Positions 8,472 through 16,833 of a stretch of 52,087 nucleotides of DNA are shown piece after piece. The notes under the pieces were generated by a model. It ran no database searches. It was not told the origin of the DNA and worked only from the letters and a program-made list of their open reading frames with translations. The stretch lies in the NCBI GenBank assembly GCA_965120415.1, contig CBCPNA010000051.1, positions 1-52,087 on the forward strand. The letters are read 5' to 3'. A program made the translations under genes and the position numbers. This stretch comes from CBCPNA01 sp965120415. Its GTDB lineage: Bacteria > Bacillota > Clostridia > Lachnospirales > CAG-274. Positions within the stretch are counted from its first letter, which is position 1. The number at the start of each line of letters is the position of its first letter.

Positions 8472-9119
8472 CTATTTAGCATTTCTTATATTTTCTAAAA
8501 TAGATATTAAATTATTAGTCACTTCTTGTATAGATTTAGTACCGTCAACTTCTATAAGAAGGTTATCTTTTTTGTAATAATCGATTATAGGAGAAGTTAA
8601 GCTGTGGTATACAGAAAGCCTTTTTTTAACTGTTTCTTCTTTATCATCTTCTCTTTGTATTAAAGGTTCATTACAAAAATCACAAATGCCTTCTTGCTTT
8701 GGGCTATTGTATTTTTCATGATACATTTGCCCACATTTTGGGCAACTTTTTCTGCCTATCATGCGCTCTATAATAAATTTATCTGGTACGCTTATTAAAA
8801 TAACCTTATCTATATCATTAATTATATTTTTGAGAGAATTTGCTTGGGTTATATTGCGTGGATAACCATCTAGTATAAAGCCATTTTTGCAAGCATCTTC
8901 TTTTATTTTGTTTGAAATAAGTGTTTCTACTATATTGTCTGAAACAAGGTTGCCGTTTTTAATAATATCTGATATTTCAAGCCCAAGTGCTGTTTTTGCG
9001 TTTATTTCTGCTCTTAATAAATCTCCAGTTGACAAATGCATAAGGTTAAAATGACTTGCTAGTATTTTAGCTTGCGTACCTTTGCCTGCCCCTGGGCTAC
9101 CAATAAATATAAGCTTCAT
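8472..9119 (-). CDS. adk: Adenylate kinase, zinc-binding type
   Basis: Catalyses ATP + AMP to 2 ADP. The 215 residues show the P-loop GSPGAGKGTQA (7-17), the AMP-binding segments (LSTGDLLRAE, DGYPRN), and a LID domain with four zinc cysteines (CPKCG and CDFC). It has the usual Gram-positive position downstream of secY. The gene map, usually next, is missing here: adk is followed by a non-coding gap and then the KOW gene. Confidence 0.97.
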   Translation of the reverse strand: MKLIFIGSPGAGKGTQAKILASHFNLMHLSTGDLLRAEINAKTALGLEISDIIKNGNLVSDNIVETLISNKIKEDACKNGFILDGYPRNITQANSLKNIINDIDKVILISVPDKFIIERMIGRKSCPKCGQMYHEKYNSPKQEGICDFCNEPLIQREDDKEETVKKRLSVYHSLTSPIIDYYKKDNLLIEVDGTKSIQEVTNNLISILENIRNAK

Positions 9120-9156
9120 AAAAGTTACCCTCTTTCACAATTTTTAGCTTAAAATT

Positions 9157-10395
9157 TTAACCTAAAAACCCTTTATAATTTCTCATTAATAATTGTGCCT
9201 CAAGCTGTTTAACAATTTCTAGCGCTACTCCAGCTACGATAAGGAGAGTTGTTCCTCCAAAGCCAACTTGTATTTTAAATATCCATTGTATAACAACTGG
9301 GGTTAAAGCCATTATAACATAAAAACAAGCACCTATTAAAGAAATTTTATCAACAATCTCTTGTATAAAATCTGAAGTTGGCTTACCTGGCCTAACCCCT
9401 GGTATAAAGCCACCATTTTTTTTCATATTTTCAGCAACTTCGATAGGGTTAAAAGCAAAAGAAGTATAAAAAGAAGTAAACACAAAAATTAATATAACAT
9501 ATAATATCGCTCCAACGGGACTTGTTATTTTTAAAACAGAAACAACCGTTGCTAGCCAATCTGGTTTCCACAATTGGTATATAACTTGTGGAAATTGCAA
9601 AATAGATATAGAAAAAATAATAGACATAACACCAGCTATATTAACTTTTATCGGTATAAAGCTATCTTTGCCACCTATCATACTACGCCCAAGCATCTTT
9701 TTGGAATAATGCACTGGTATCCTTCTTTCTCCATCTTGAATAAGGATAGCAAATGCTATAAAGAACATAAAAAATATAGCAACTAAAACTAAATATACGT
9801 ATTTTATCCTGCTTTCTGTATTAATACCAACCCAGATAGCTTTAAAAGTTTTTGGAAAACTAGCAAGGATATTAGCAAAAATTATAAAGGAAGTACCGTT
9901 ACCTATACCCTTTTCTGTAAGCTGCTCTCCGAGCCACATTAAAAATATAGTACCAGCAAGCATAGAAATTATCGCAACTAAATATACAAAAAATGTTTTA
10001 TATATAAAAGCATCTTGTATTGTATATATTTGCCCTATAGCTTGCATAAAAGATAAAAATACCGCTAAATATCTTGTATATTTATTAATTATTATTCGCC
10101 CTTGTTGCCCCTCTTTTTGAAGCTGTTCTAAACGTGGTATAGCAACTGTTAAAAGCTGCATAATTATTGATGAGGTAATATATGGTCCAATACCTAAAGC
10201 AAATATAGTGCCGTAAACACCACCTGTAATTATGGTATATAAGCTAATATCATCACTGCTGCTAAGGCTTGCTAAATTAATACCAGGTACGGCAAGTTTT
10301 GTACCTATCCTTATAACTAGCAGTATTAAAATCATAAAGATAATTCTTTTACGAATTGTTTTAATTTTCCAGGCTTTTTGGAAGATTTCAAACAT
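9157..10395 (-). CDS. secY: Protein translocase subunit SecY
   Basis: Channel-forming subunit of the Sec translocon in the cytoplasmic membrane. The 412 residues show ten hydrophobic helices, the N-terminal plug region (GTKLAVPGINLASL), GIGPYITSSIIMQLL, and the conserved basic cytoplasmic loops (GERRIPVHYSKK, NGGFIPGVRPGKPT). Its ATG overlaps the rplO stop codon by one base (TAATG), which suggests translational coupling. Its partner secE is about 17 kb away on the same strand. Confidence 0.97.
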   Translation of the reverse strand: MFEIFQKAWKIKTIRKRIIFMILILLVIRIGTKLAVPGINLASLSSSDDISLYTIITGGVYGTIFALGIGPYITSSIIMQLLTVAIPRLEQLQKEGQQGRIIINKYTRYLAVFLSFMQAIGQIYTIQDAFIYKTFFVYLVAIISMLAGTIFLMWLGEQLTEKGIGNGTSFIIFANILASFPKTFKAIWVGINTESRIKYVYLVLVAIFFMFFIAFAILIQDGERRIPVHYSKKMLGRSMIGGKDSFIPIKVNIAGVMSIIFSISILQFPQVIYQLWKPDWLATVVSVLKITSPVGAILYVILIFVFTSFYTSFAFNPIEVAENMKKNGGFIPGVRPGKPTSDFIQEIVDKISLIGACFYVIMALTPVVIQWIFKIQVGFGGTTLLIVAGVALEIVKQLEAQLLMRNYKGFLG

Positions 10396-10838
10396 TAAAT
10401 CACCTCAGTTTTTCCGCCCACTGCTTTGATTTTTTCTATAGCTGATTTGCTAAAAAAATTAACTTTAACTGTAATATTTTTAACAGTAATATCTCCATCT
10501 CCAAGTATTTTAACTCCATCTTTAGGGTTACTAACTAATCCTTTTGATTTAAGGGCTTGTATATCAATAATATCTCCATCATTAAAAACATTTAAATGCT
10601 TAACATTAATAGCGACTATTTCTTTATGGTTTATGCATTTAAATCCTCTTTTTGGTATTCTTCTATAAAGAGGCATTTGCCCTCCTTCAAAGCCTGGCCT
10701 AACTCCACCACCAGAACGTGCATTTTGCCCTTTATGTCCTCTGCCTGCTGTTTTACCATTACCAGAACCATGCCCTCTACCCTTTCTGAAAGCCTTTTTT
10801 CTGGAGCCTTTTGCTGGTTTTAAATCTGATAAAATCAT
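10395..10838 (-). CDS. rplO: 50S ribosomal protein L15
   Basis: L15, a 23S rRNA-binding protein with a long basic Gly-rich N-terminal extension (KGSRKKAFRKGRGHGSGNGK, GRGHKGQNARSGG) and a globular C-terminal domain. The 147 residues match the family length. Its stop overlaps the secY start. AGGAGGTG precedes the ATG. Confidence 0.97.
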   Translation of the reverse strand: MILSDLKPAKGSRKKAFRKGRGHGSGNGKTAGRGHKGQNARSGGGVRPGFEGGQMPLYRRIPKRGFKCINHKEIVAINVKHLNVFNDGDIIDIQALKSKGLVSNPKDGVKILGDGDITVKNITVKVNFFSKSAIEKIKAVGGKTEVI

Positions 10839-10857
10839 TTATTTGCACCTCCTTTTT

Positions 10858-11034
10858 TTAAATTTCTTCTACTTTTATTAAATGACTTACTTTTTTAATC
10901 ATACCTCTTATAGCGTCATTATTTTTTTGGATAACAGAGCTATTAAGCTTTTTAAGCCCTAAAGCCTCTATTATTTTTTTGTGTTTAGGAATAGCACCAA
11001 TAGTTGATTTAACTAAAGTTATTTTTAAATTCAT
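10858..11034 (-). CDS. rpmD: 50S ribosomal protein L30
   Basis: A 58-residue protein starting MNLKITLVKSTIGAIPKHKK and containing the L30 core (ALGLKKLNSSVIQ, IRGMIKKVSHLIKVEEI). It lies between rpsE and rplO as expected. The ATG at 11034 follows GGAGGGCATATTA. Confidence 0.95.
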   Translation of the reverse strand: MNLKITLVKSTIGAIPKHKKIIEALGLKKLNSSVIQKNNDAIRGMIKKVSHLIKVEEI

Positions 11035-11047
11035 TAATATGCCCTCC

Positions 11048-11551
11048 TTAACCGAAAATTTCTTCTATTGTTTTGCCACGAAGCTTTGCAACATATGCTG
11101 GAGTAACCACTTTACTTAGCCCTTCAAGGGTTGCATTAACAACATTTTTTTTGTTATTAGAGCCTAAAGATTTTGTCCTAATATTTCTTATACCAGCAAG
11201 CTCTAATACCGCACGTGCTGGCCCACCTGCTATAATACCTGTACCTTCTGGTGCTGGTTTCAATAAAACTTTGGAGCTACCGAATTTGCCTTCTATTTCA
11301 TGATAGATACTTCCGTCTTGGTTACGATTAACGTATATAAGATGTTTCATAGCGTCTTCTTTGCCTTTTCTTATTGCATCTGGTATTTCTGTTGCTTTGC
11401 CAAGACCAACCCCAACATATCCATTTTCATCACCAACAACAACTAAAGCCGCAAAACGAAAAGTACGCCCCCCTTTAACAACTTTAGTAACACGTTTTAT
11501 AGTAACTACTTTATCTTTTAAATCAAGTGCTGCTGCATCAATTTTTTTCAA
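11048..11551 (-). CDS. rpsE: 30S ribosomal protein S5
   Basis: S5 of the small-subunit body, involved in mRNA unwinding and decoding fidelity. The 167 residues contain the double-stranded RNA-binding-like domain (about 10-75: LKDKVVTIKRVTKVVKGGR, GYVGVGLGKA) and the C-terminal domain (GTGIIAGGPARAVLELAG, SLGSNNKKNVVNATLEGL). Length and position are standard. Confidence 0.98.
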   Translation of the reverse strand: MKKIDAAALDLKDKVVTIKRVTKVVKGGRTFRFAALVVVGDENGYVGVGLGKATEIPDAIRKGKEDAMKHLIYVNRNQDGSIYHEIEGKFGSSKVLLKPAPEGTGIIAGGPARAVLELAGIRNIRTKSLGSNNKKNVVNATLEGLSKVVTPAYVAKLRGKTIEEIFG

Positions 11552-11565
11552 TCTATTCCCTCCTT

Positions 11566-11934
11566 TTAAAATTGTAATCCTGCCTCTCTAGCAGCATCTG
11601 CTAAAGCTTTTATTTTACCTTTATAAATATATCCACTTCTATCAAAAACAGCTGTTTGTATACCTTTTGCTATTGCTTTTTTTGCTATTTCTGCTCCAAC
11701 TATTTTAGCGGCCTCTGTATCATTTGTTTTTTCTATTTTATTTTTTATGCTAGCCTCCATAGTAGAGGAGGAAACTAAAGTGTTACCTACTGTATCGTCT
11801 ATAAGCTGTGCATAGATATGATTATTGCTCCTAAAGATAGATAAACGTGGTTTTTGGGCTGTTCCTGAAATTTTATTACGTATTCTTAAATGGCGTTTTT
11901 TTCTTGTTTCATTGCGTGATGCTTTTGTTATCAT
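11566..11934 (-). CDS. rplR: 50S ribosomal protein L18
   Basis: L18 binds 5S rRNA in the central protuberance. The 122 residues begin MITKASRNETRKKRHLRIR and include the RLSIFRSNNHIYAQLIDD core and the C-terminal FDRSGYIYKGKIKALADAAR. Full length, between rplF and rpsE. Confidence 0.97.
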   Translation of the reverse strand: MITKASRNETRKKRHLRIRNKISGTAQKPRLSIFRSNNHIYAQLIDDTVGNTLVSSSTMEASIKNKIEKTNDTEAAKIVGAEIAKKAIAKGIQTAVFDRSGYIYKGKIKALADAAREAGLQF

Positions 11935-11952
11935 AAAAAATTCACCCCTTTA

Positions 11953-12495
11953 TTATTTTTTACCTGTTTTACCAACTTTACGCCTAATATGCTCTGTAGA
12001 ATATTTAATACCTTTACCTTTATAAGGTTCTGGAGGACGTTTTGCTCTTATTTCTGCCGCAAACTGCCCAACCTTTTCTTTATCTATGCCCGAAACGATT
12101 ATTTTGTTATTGCCTTCTACAGTTGTTGTAATACCTTCTGGGTCTATCATTTCAACTGGATGAGAAAACCCAAGCGTAAGGTTTAGCTTATTACCTGATT
12201 TAGCCGCACGGTATCCAACACCATTTATTTCTAATTCTTTTGTGTAGCCGTCTGTTACCCCAACTACCATGTTAAAGATTAAAGTCCTTGTAAGCCCATG
12301 TAGCGCTTTATATCTTTTTAAATCGCTAGGTCTTGTGACTAAAATTTCATTATTTTCAATAGATATAGTTAAATCTTCTACTAATTTACGCGCCAACGTT
12401 CCTTTTGGCCCTTTAACAGTAATAAAATTGCCTTCTTCAAGCTTAACATCAACGCCTGATGGTATAGCAATAGGTAGTCTACCTATACGTGACAT
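11953..12495 (-). CDS. rplF: 50S ribosomal protein L6
   Basis: L6 binds 23S rRNA near the factor-binding centre. The 180 residues consist of two tandem L6 folds, from MSRIGRLPIAIPSGV to the C-terminal signature KRPPEPYKGKGIKYS. The length is standard. AGGAGGTG precedes the ATG. Confidence 0.98.
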   Translation of the reverse strand: MSRIGRLPIAIPSGVDVKLEEGNFITVKGPKGTLARKLVEDLTISIENNEILVTRPSDLKRYKALHGLTRTLIFNMVVGVTDGYTKELEINGVGYRAAKSGNKLNLTLGFSHPVEMIDPEGITTTVEGNNKIIVSGIDKEKVGQFAAEIRAKRPPEPYKGKGIKYSTEHIRRKVGKTGKK

Positions 12496-12519
12496 TTTAT
12501 TAGCACCTCCTATTTAATA

Positions 12520-12921
12520 TTACCAAACAAAAGCTATAACTTCTCCGCCTACTCCTAGCTTTCTTGCCTCTTTATCTGTAACAACGCCTTTGTTAGTTGA
12601 AATAATGGCAGTTCCTAGCCCTCCTAAAACTTTTGGCAGTTCTTTTGTATTAGCATATACCCTAAGCCCAGGCTTTGAAATCCTTTTTAGCCCTGAGATT
12701 ACTTTTTGATTTTTATTTTCACCATATTTAAGAGTTATTCTTATAGTTTTTTTAACTCCATCTTCGATAATTTCAAAACTTGTAATATACCCCTCATTTA
12801 ACAAAATGTTAGAAATTGCCTCTTTCATTTTAGAAGATGGTATATCAACTGTGTCATGTTTTGCAACATTTGCATTTCTTATTCTTGTAAGCATATCTGC
12901 AATTGGATCACTCATTGACAT
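12520..12921 (-). CDS. rpsH: 30S ribosomal protein S8
   Basis: S8 binds helix 21 of 16S rRNA and in many bacteria represses its own spc operon. The 133 residues run from SMSDPIADMLTRIRNANVAKH to the C-terminal signature GVVTDKEARKLGVGGEVIAFVW. The length is standard, and it follows rpsZ. Confidence 0.98.
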   Translation of the reverse strand: MSMSDPIADMLTRIRNANVAKHDTVDIPSSKMKEAISNILLNEGYITSFEIIEDGVKKTIRITLKYGENKNQKVISGLKRISKPGLRVYANTKELPKVLGGLGTAIISTNKGVVTDKEARKLGVGGEVIAFVW

Positions 12922-12954
12922 TTTTTGGTTTCCCCCTTCCTTTATATTAAAAGC

Positions 12955-13140
12955 TTACCAGCTTGCTTTTTTAACCCCTGGTATTTGCCCTTTATAAGCA
13001 AGTCCTCTAAAGCAAATACGGCAAACGCCGAATTTTCTTAAATAACCGTGTGGCCTACCGCAAATACGGCAACGTGAATAAGCTTGAGTTGAATATTTTG
13101 CTTTTCTTTGTTGTTTTATAACCATTGATTTTTTAGCCAT
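12955..13140 (-). CDS. rpsZ: 30S ribosomal protein S14, zinc-binding type Z
   Basis: A 61-residue S14 of the short zinc-binding form, with CRIC and CRIC pairs (residues about 24-43) around GRPHGYLRKFGV. It assembles into the small-subunit head. The zinc-dependent paralogue at the spc locus is typical of Firmicutes. Confidence 0.97.
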   Translation of the reverse strand: MAKKSMVIKQQRKAKYSTQAYSRCRICGRPHGYLRKFGVCRICFRGLAYKGQIPGVKKASW

Positions 13141-13153
13141 ATTTTAACCCTCC

Positions 13154-13693
13154 CTATTTTTTAAAAGGCATACCAAATAAAGATAATAGCTCTCTAGCCT
13201 CTTCATCTGTTTTAGCTGTAGTTACAAATACGATATCCATACCTCTTATTTTATCTATTTTATCGTATTGTATTTCTGGAAAAATTAATTGTTCTTTAAT
13301 ACCTAAAGTATAATTACCTCTTCCATCAAAAGCATTTGCACTAACACCACGAAAGTCACGCACACGTGGCAATGCTACATTTATCAGCCTATTAGCAAAA
13401 CTATACATTTTTTCTCCTCTTAATGTAACTTTACAGCCAATAGCCATACCAGCACGAAGTTTAAAGGCAGCTATAGATTTTTTAGCTTTTGTTACGATAG
13501 GCTTTTGCCCTGTTATGATAGTTAAATCGTTTGATGCATTTTCTATCACTTTTGAATTATCTTTAGCCTCTCCAAGACCCATATTTACAACTATTTTTTC
13601 TATTTTAGGCACTTGCATTTTATTTTTGTAAGAAAACTTTTTCATCATTTCATCAACTATTTTATTTTGATAGTATTCTTTTAAAGCGTTCAC
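13154..13693 (-). CDS. rplE: 50S ribosomal protein L5
   Basis: L5 binds 5S rRNA and contacts P-site tRNA. The 179 residues include KIEKIVVNMGLGEA, GQKPIVTKAKKSIAAFKLR and the C-terminal GMDIVFVTTAKTDEEARELL. Full length, between rplX and rpsZ. Confidence 0.98.
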   Translation of the reverse strand: MNALKEYYQNKIVDEMMKKFSYKNKMQVPKIEKIVVNMGLGEAKDNSKVIENASNDLTIITGQKPIVTKAKKSIAAFKLRAGMAIGCKVTLRGEKMYSFANRLINVALPRVRDFRGVSANAFDGRGNYTLGIKEQLIFPEIQYDKIDKIRGMDIVFVTTAKTDEEARELLSLFGMPFKK

Positions 13694-13713
13694 TTTATAC
13701 AGCTCCTCCTTTC

Positions 13714-14028
13714 TTAATCAATAATTTCTCCAGTTTTTTTAGCAATTCTTTTTTTAACTCTTTTACCGTCTATATTTTCTATTTTATAACCAAGCCTTGT
13801 CGGACTACCGTTATGCAAATACATAACATTAGATGCATCTATAGGTGCCTCTTTTGTTATTATACCACCGGCATGGTTAATATGGTTAGGCTTTTGATGC
13901 TTTTTAATTTCGTTTACCCCTTCAACAATAAGCCTATTTTTTTTTCTATCAATTGAAATAACTTTACCTTTTTTACCTTTATCTTTTCCTGCAATAACAA
14001 TGACTGTATCATTTTTTTTAATCTTCAA
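13714..14028 (-). CDS. rplX: 50S ribosomal protein L24, TTG start
   Basis: L24 starts large-subunit assembly by binding the 5' end of 23S rRNA. It contains a KOW motif near residues 5-35 (KNDTVIVIAGKDKGKKGKV) and the typical GIITKEAPIDASNVM segment. I place the start at TTG (14028), nine bases after AGGAGG, giving the normal 104 residues. Reading further upstream would add a non-homologous Cys/Arg-rich extension and overlap rplN, so the longer form is rejected. Confidence 0.95.
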   Translation of the reverse strand: MKIKKNDTVIVIAGKDKGKKGKVISIDRKKNRLIVEGVNEIKKHQKPNHINHAGGIITKEAPIDASNVMYLHNGSPTRLGYKIENIDGKRVKKRIAKKTGEIID

Positions 14029-14041
14029 AATATTACACCTC

Positions 14042-14410
14042 CTACAAAACTTCTGGTGCAAGAGATAAAATTTTCATAAAAGATTTTTCTCTAAGTTCTC
14101 TAGCAACTGGTCCAAAAATACGTGTACCACGTGGGTTTTTATCTTCTTTAATAATAACAGCCGCATTTTCATCAAATCTTATATAAGAACCGTCTTTTCT
14201 TGAAAGCCCTTTAACAGTCCTTACGACAACTGCTGTTACAACCTCACCTTTTTTAACAACTCCACCTGGTGTTGCATCTTTAACAGTTGCAACGATAATA
14301 TCACCAACATTTGCATACCTTCTTTTTGAGCCACCTTTAACTCTTATGCATAAAAGCTCTTTAGCACCAGAATTATCCGCAACAACTAATCTCGATTCTT
14401 GTTGTATCAA
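14042..14410 (-). CDS. rplN: 50S ribosomal protein L14
   Basis: L14 contacts 23S rRNA and forms bridges with the small subunit. The 122 residues run from MIQQESRLVVADNSGAKEL to the conserved FGPVARELREKSFMKILSLAPEVL. Length and order (rpsQ-rplN-rplX) are standard. Confidence 0.98.
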   Translation of the reverse strand: MIQQESRLVVADNSGAKELLCIRVKGGSKRRYANVGDIIVATVKDATPGGVVKKGEVVTAVVVRTVKGLSRKDGSYIRFDENAAVIIKEDKNPRGTRIFGPVARELREKSFMKILSLAPEVL

Positions 14411-14443
14411 ATTAATTACCTCCTTTCAAGCTCTTTTGAAAAA

Positions 14444-14698
14444 TTATTTAGCCTTTTCTAATATGCTTACAAGTCTCCATCTTTTATCTTTTGATAGTGG
14501 CCTTGTTTCCATAACTTTAACACGGTCGCCTATTTTACACTCATTGTTTTCATCATGAGCTTTTAATTTGTAAGTTTGTTTAACGATTTTTTTATAGAGA
14601 GGATGCCTTACGTTATTTTCTACCGCTACGACAATAGTTTTGTTCATTTTGTCGCTAACAACTTTACCTATTCTTGTTTTACGAAGTTTTCTTTCCAC
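14444..14698 (-). CDS. rpsQ: 30S ribosomal protein S17
   Basis: An 84-residue OB-fold protein that binds the 5' domain of 16S rRNA. Conserved segments include RKTRIGKVVSDKMNKTIVVA, HDENNECKIGDRVKVMETRP and LSKDKRWRLV. Full length, between rpmC and rplN. Confidence 0.98.
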   Translation of the reverse strand: MERKLRKTRIGKVVSDKMNKTIVVAVENNVRHPLYKKIVKQTYKLKAHDENNECKIGDRVKVMETRPLSKDKRWRLVSILEKAK

Positions 14699-14723
14699 GA
14701 TGGTGCGCTCCTTTCTTTATATT

Positions 14724-14930
14724 TTATATTTCTTTTAATTTTTGCGTAATTATAGTTTGGATACGTGCGATATTTCTTTTAACCTCTCTTATACGTGCAG
14801 TGTTATTTAATTGATTAGTAGCATTTTGAAATCTAAGGTTAAACAATTCTTTTTTGGCACTTACTAATTCGGCGTTTAATTCATCTGGTGTTTTATTTTT
14901 AAGTTCTGTTAAATAATCTTTAGTTTTCAC
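14724..14930 (-). CDS. rpmC: 50S ribosomal protein L29, GTG start
   Basis: L29 is a two-helix protein near the exit tunnel, part of the platform for signal recognition particle and trigger factor. The native start is most likely GTG at 14930, giving 68 residues (KTKDYLTELKNKTPDELN ...). GGAAGGTGAT lies just upstream, inside the end of rplP, so the two genes overlap by 11 bases. A longer upstream reading would add 13 residues with no family counterpart. Confidence 0.93.
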   Translation of the reverse strand: MKTKDYLTELKNKTPDELNAELVSAKKELFNLRFQNATNQLNNTARIREVKRNIARIQTIITQKLKEI

Positions 14931-15360
14931 TGTTATCACCTTCCATTTCTTGTTCTTTACGTGATACAACTTTACATTTTATAGGAAGTTTATGAATAGC
15001 AAGACGAAGAGCTTCTTTTGCTATTTCTTCAGAAACTCCAGCTATTTCGAACATAATTCTACCTGGTTTAACTACTGCTACCCAATATTCTACCGCACCT
15101 TTACCAGAACCCATCCTTGTTTCTGCTGGTTTTTTTGTAATAGGTTTATCTGGAAATATTTTTATCCAAACTTGCCCCCCACGTTTTATATATCTTGTCA
15201 TAGCTACACGGGCAGCCTCTATCTGATTAGATGTTATCCAACAAGGCTCTAAAGCTTGTATGCCATATTCTCCATAAGTAATCTTATTGCCTTTTGTTGC
15301 TTTACCTTTTAGCCTTCCTCTAAATTGTTTACGCCTTTTAACTCTTTTTGGCATTAACAT
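14920..15360 (-). CDS. rplP: 50S ribosomal protein L16
   Basis: L16 organises the A site and peptidyl-transferase region. The 146 residues begin MLMPKRVKRRKQFRGR and contain WITSNQIEAARVAMTRYIKR and GKGAVEYWVAVVKPGR. The ATG overlaps the rpsC stop (TAATG). The 3' end overlaps rpmC by 11 bases and holds its RBS. Confidence 0.97.
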   Translation of the reverse strand: MLMPKRVKRRKQFRGRLKGKATKGNKITYGEYGIQALEPCWITSNQIEAARVAMTRYIKRGGQVWIKIFPDKPITKKPAETRMGSGKGAVEYWVAVVKPGRIMFEIAGVSEEIAKEALRLAIHKLPIKCKVVSRKEQEMEGDNSEN

Positions 15361-16034
15361 TACTGTTCACTCCCTTCAACTTCTGCTTTTTTAGGGAGAA
15401 TTTCTCCTTTATATATCCACACTTTAACCCCTATTTTACCATAAGTTGTGTCGGCCTCTGCAAAGCCGTAATCTATATCTGCTCTTAATGTTTGAAGAGG
15501 TATTGTGCCTTCGCTATAATGCTCTGTACGTGCCATCTCTGCGCCCCCAAGGCGTCCTGAACAAGATGTTTTAATACCTTTAGCTGATGCTCTCATTGTC
15601 CTTGACATTGCTTGTTTCATAGCTCTTCTGAAAGTTACACGATTTTCTAACTGGCGTGCTATATCTTCAGCAACTAATTGAGAATCAAGCTCCGGCCTTT
15701 TTATTTCTTCTATATTGACTGAAACTTTGTGACTTGTAAACTTTTGTAATTCGTTGCTTAGAGCTTGTATAGCCTCGCCTTTTCTTCCTATAACATTACC
15801 TGGCTTTGCTGTATGGATAGTTATTTTTAATTTGGCATTATCGTTTGCTCCGTTTATTCTTTCTATCCTAATTTTTGAAACGCTAGAATCTCTTAACCTA
15901 CTTTTAATATATTTTCTAATTTTATCATCTTCTATAAGATAGTCTGCATAATTTTCTTTATTTGCATACCATACAGAATCCCAATCTCTGATAATACCAA
16001 CTCTTAATCCGTTTGGATTTACCTTTTGTCCCAT
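15360..16034 (-). CDS. rpsC: 30S ribosomal protein S3
   Basis: S3 of the small-subunit head lines the mRNA entry channel and contributes helicase activity. From the ATG at 16034 (AGGAGGGTTAAG upstream) the protein has 224 residues: MGQKVNPNGLRVGIIRDWDS, a KH domain near 60-110 (TIHTAKPGNVIGRKGEAIQ), and the C-terminal S3 domain (GLRGIK-like KGIKTSCSGRLGGAEMART). A longer upstream reading overlaps rplV and is rejected. Confidence 0.97.
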   Translation of the reverse strand: MGQKVNPNGLRVGIIRDWDSVWYANKENYADYLIEDDKIRKYIKSRLRDSSVSKIRIERINGANDNAKLKITIHTAKPGNVIGRKGEAIQALSNELQKFTSHKVSVNIEEIKRPELDSQLVAEDIARQLENRVTFRRAMKQAMSRTMRASAKGIKTSCSGRLGGAEMARTEHYSEGTIPLQTLRADIDYGFAEADTTYGKIGVKVWIYKGEILPKKAEVEGSEQ

Positions 16035-16035
16035 C

Positions 16036-16455
16036 TTAACCCTCCTTTTTTTCTTTAAGATATATTGAAATATGTGATGTTTTTTTATTAATTCTATATG
16101 CACGCCCTTGCGCCCTTGGCCTTATTCTTTTTAATGTAGGTCCTTGATTTGCAACAACTTCATCTACATAAAGCCTATCCAAATCAAAATTAAGGTTATG
16201 CTCTGCATTTGCTATAGCCGACTTTAAAACTTTTGTAATAAGCTCGGCTGCATAGCGTGGGGAATAAGCAAGGATAGCTAAAGCCTCTGTAACATCTTTA
16301 TTTTTTATTTGATCCAAAACAATTTTGGCTTTTGTGTTAGAAATTCTTGCAAATCTATGATGAGCAACTGCTCTTTTTTGCCTTTCTTCTATTCTTGCTG
16401 GCTTTCTAACAAGCCTTTTGTATTTACTCCTACTTCTGTACTGTTGTTCAGACAT
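16036..16455 (-). CDS. rplV: 50S ribosomal protein L22 with N-terminal extension
   Basis: L22 extends a beta-hairpin into the peptide exit tunnel near macrolide sites. The family core begins around residue 33 (HHRFARISNTKAKIVLDQI) and ends with the hairpin GPTLKRIRPRAQGRAYRINKK split over about 100-125. The roughly 30 residues before the core are very basic (SRSKYKRLVRKPARIEERQK) and exceed the usual 110-115-residue L22. The ATG has a good RBS (AAAGGAGGATAAATTA), so the extension appears to be translated. Confidence 0.95.
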   Translation of the reverse strand: MSEQQYRSRSKYKRLVRKPARIEERQKRAVAHHRFARISNTKAKIVLDQIKNKDVTEALAILAYSPRYAAELITKVLKSAIANAEHNLNFDLDRLYVDEVVANQGPTLKRIRPRAQGRAYRINKKTSHISIYLKEKKEG

Positions 16456-16477
16456 TAATTTATCCTCCTTTCAAGCA

Positions 16478-16762
16478 TTAATTTACTTTAGATTTTTTTT
16501 CTGCATCTTTACCATGCCCTCTGTAGCTTCTTGTTAGCGCAAATTCTCCTAATTTATGCCCAACCATATCTTCTGTTATATATACCGGCACATGCTTTCT
16601 TCCATCATGGACTGCTATCGTATGTCCTATCATTTCTGGAAAAATGGTAGAACGACGAGACCATGTTTTAATAACCGTTTTTGTATTGGCTTCATTTTGC
16701 GCAATAACTTTTTTTAAAAGATGATCATCACAAAATGGCCCTTTTTTAAGAGATCTAGCCAT
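16478..16762 (-). CDS. rpsS: 30S ribosomal protein S19
   Basis: S19 of the small-subunit head, in bridge contacts with L5. The 94 residues contain MARSLKKGPFCDDHLLKK, TWSRRSTIFPEMIGHTIAVH and GEFALTRSYRGHGKDAEKK. Normally rplB-rpsS are adjacent; here a small extra gene and about 170 bases lie between them. Confidence 0.98.
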   Translation of the reverse strand: MARSLKKGPFCDDHLLKKVIAQNEANTKTVIKTWSRRSTIFPEMIGHTIAVHDGRKHVPVYITEDMVGHKLGEFALTRSYRGHGKDAEKKSKVN

Positions 16763-16833
16763 ATTTTTAACCCCTTCCTTATAGATTTATATTTATTTTA
16801 TATTCGCTAATTTATATTAAAAGGTATATAATC

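Noticed and set aside
13714..14061. Longer L24 start with a Cys/Arg-rich extension
   Set aside because: It would overlap rplN and lacks family similarity; TTG at 14028 with AGGAGG gives the canonical length.
15360..16103. Longer S3 start
   Set aside because: The extra 23 residues overlap rplV. The ATG at 16034 has an excellent RBS and the family-typical MGQKVNP start.
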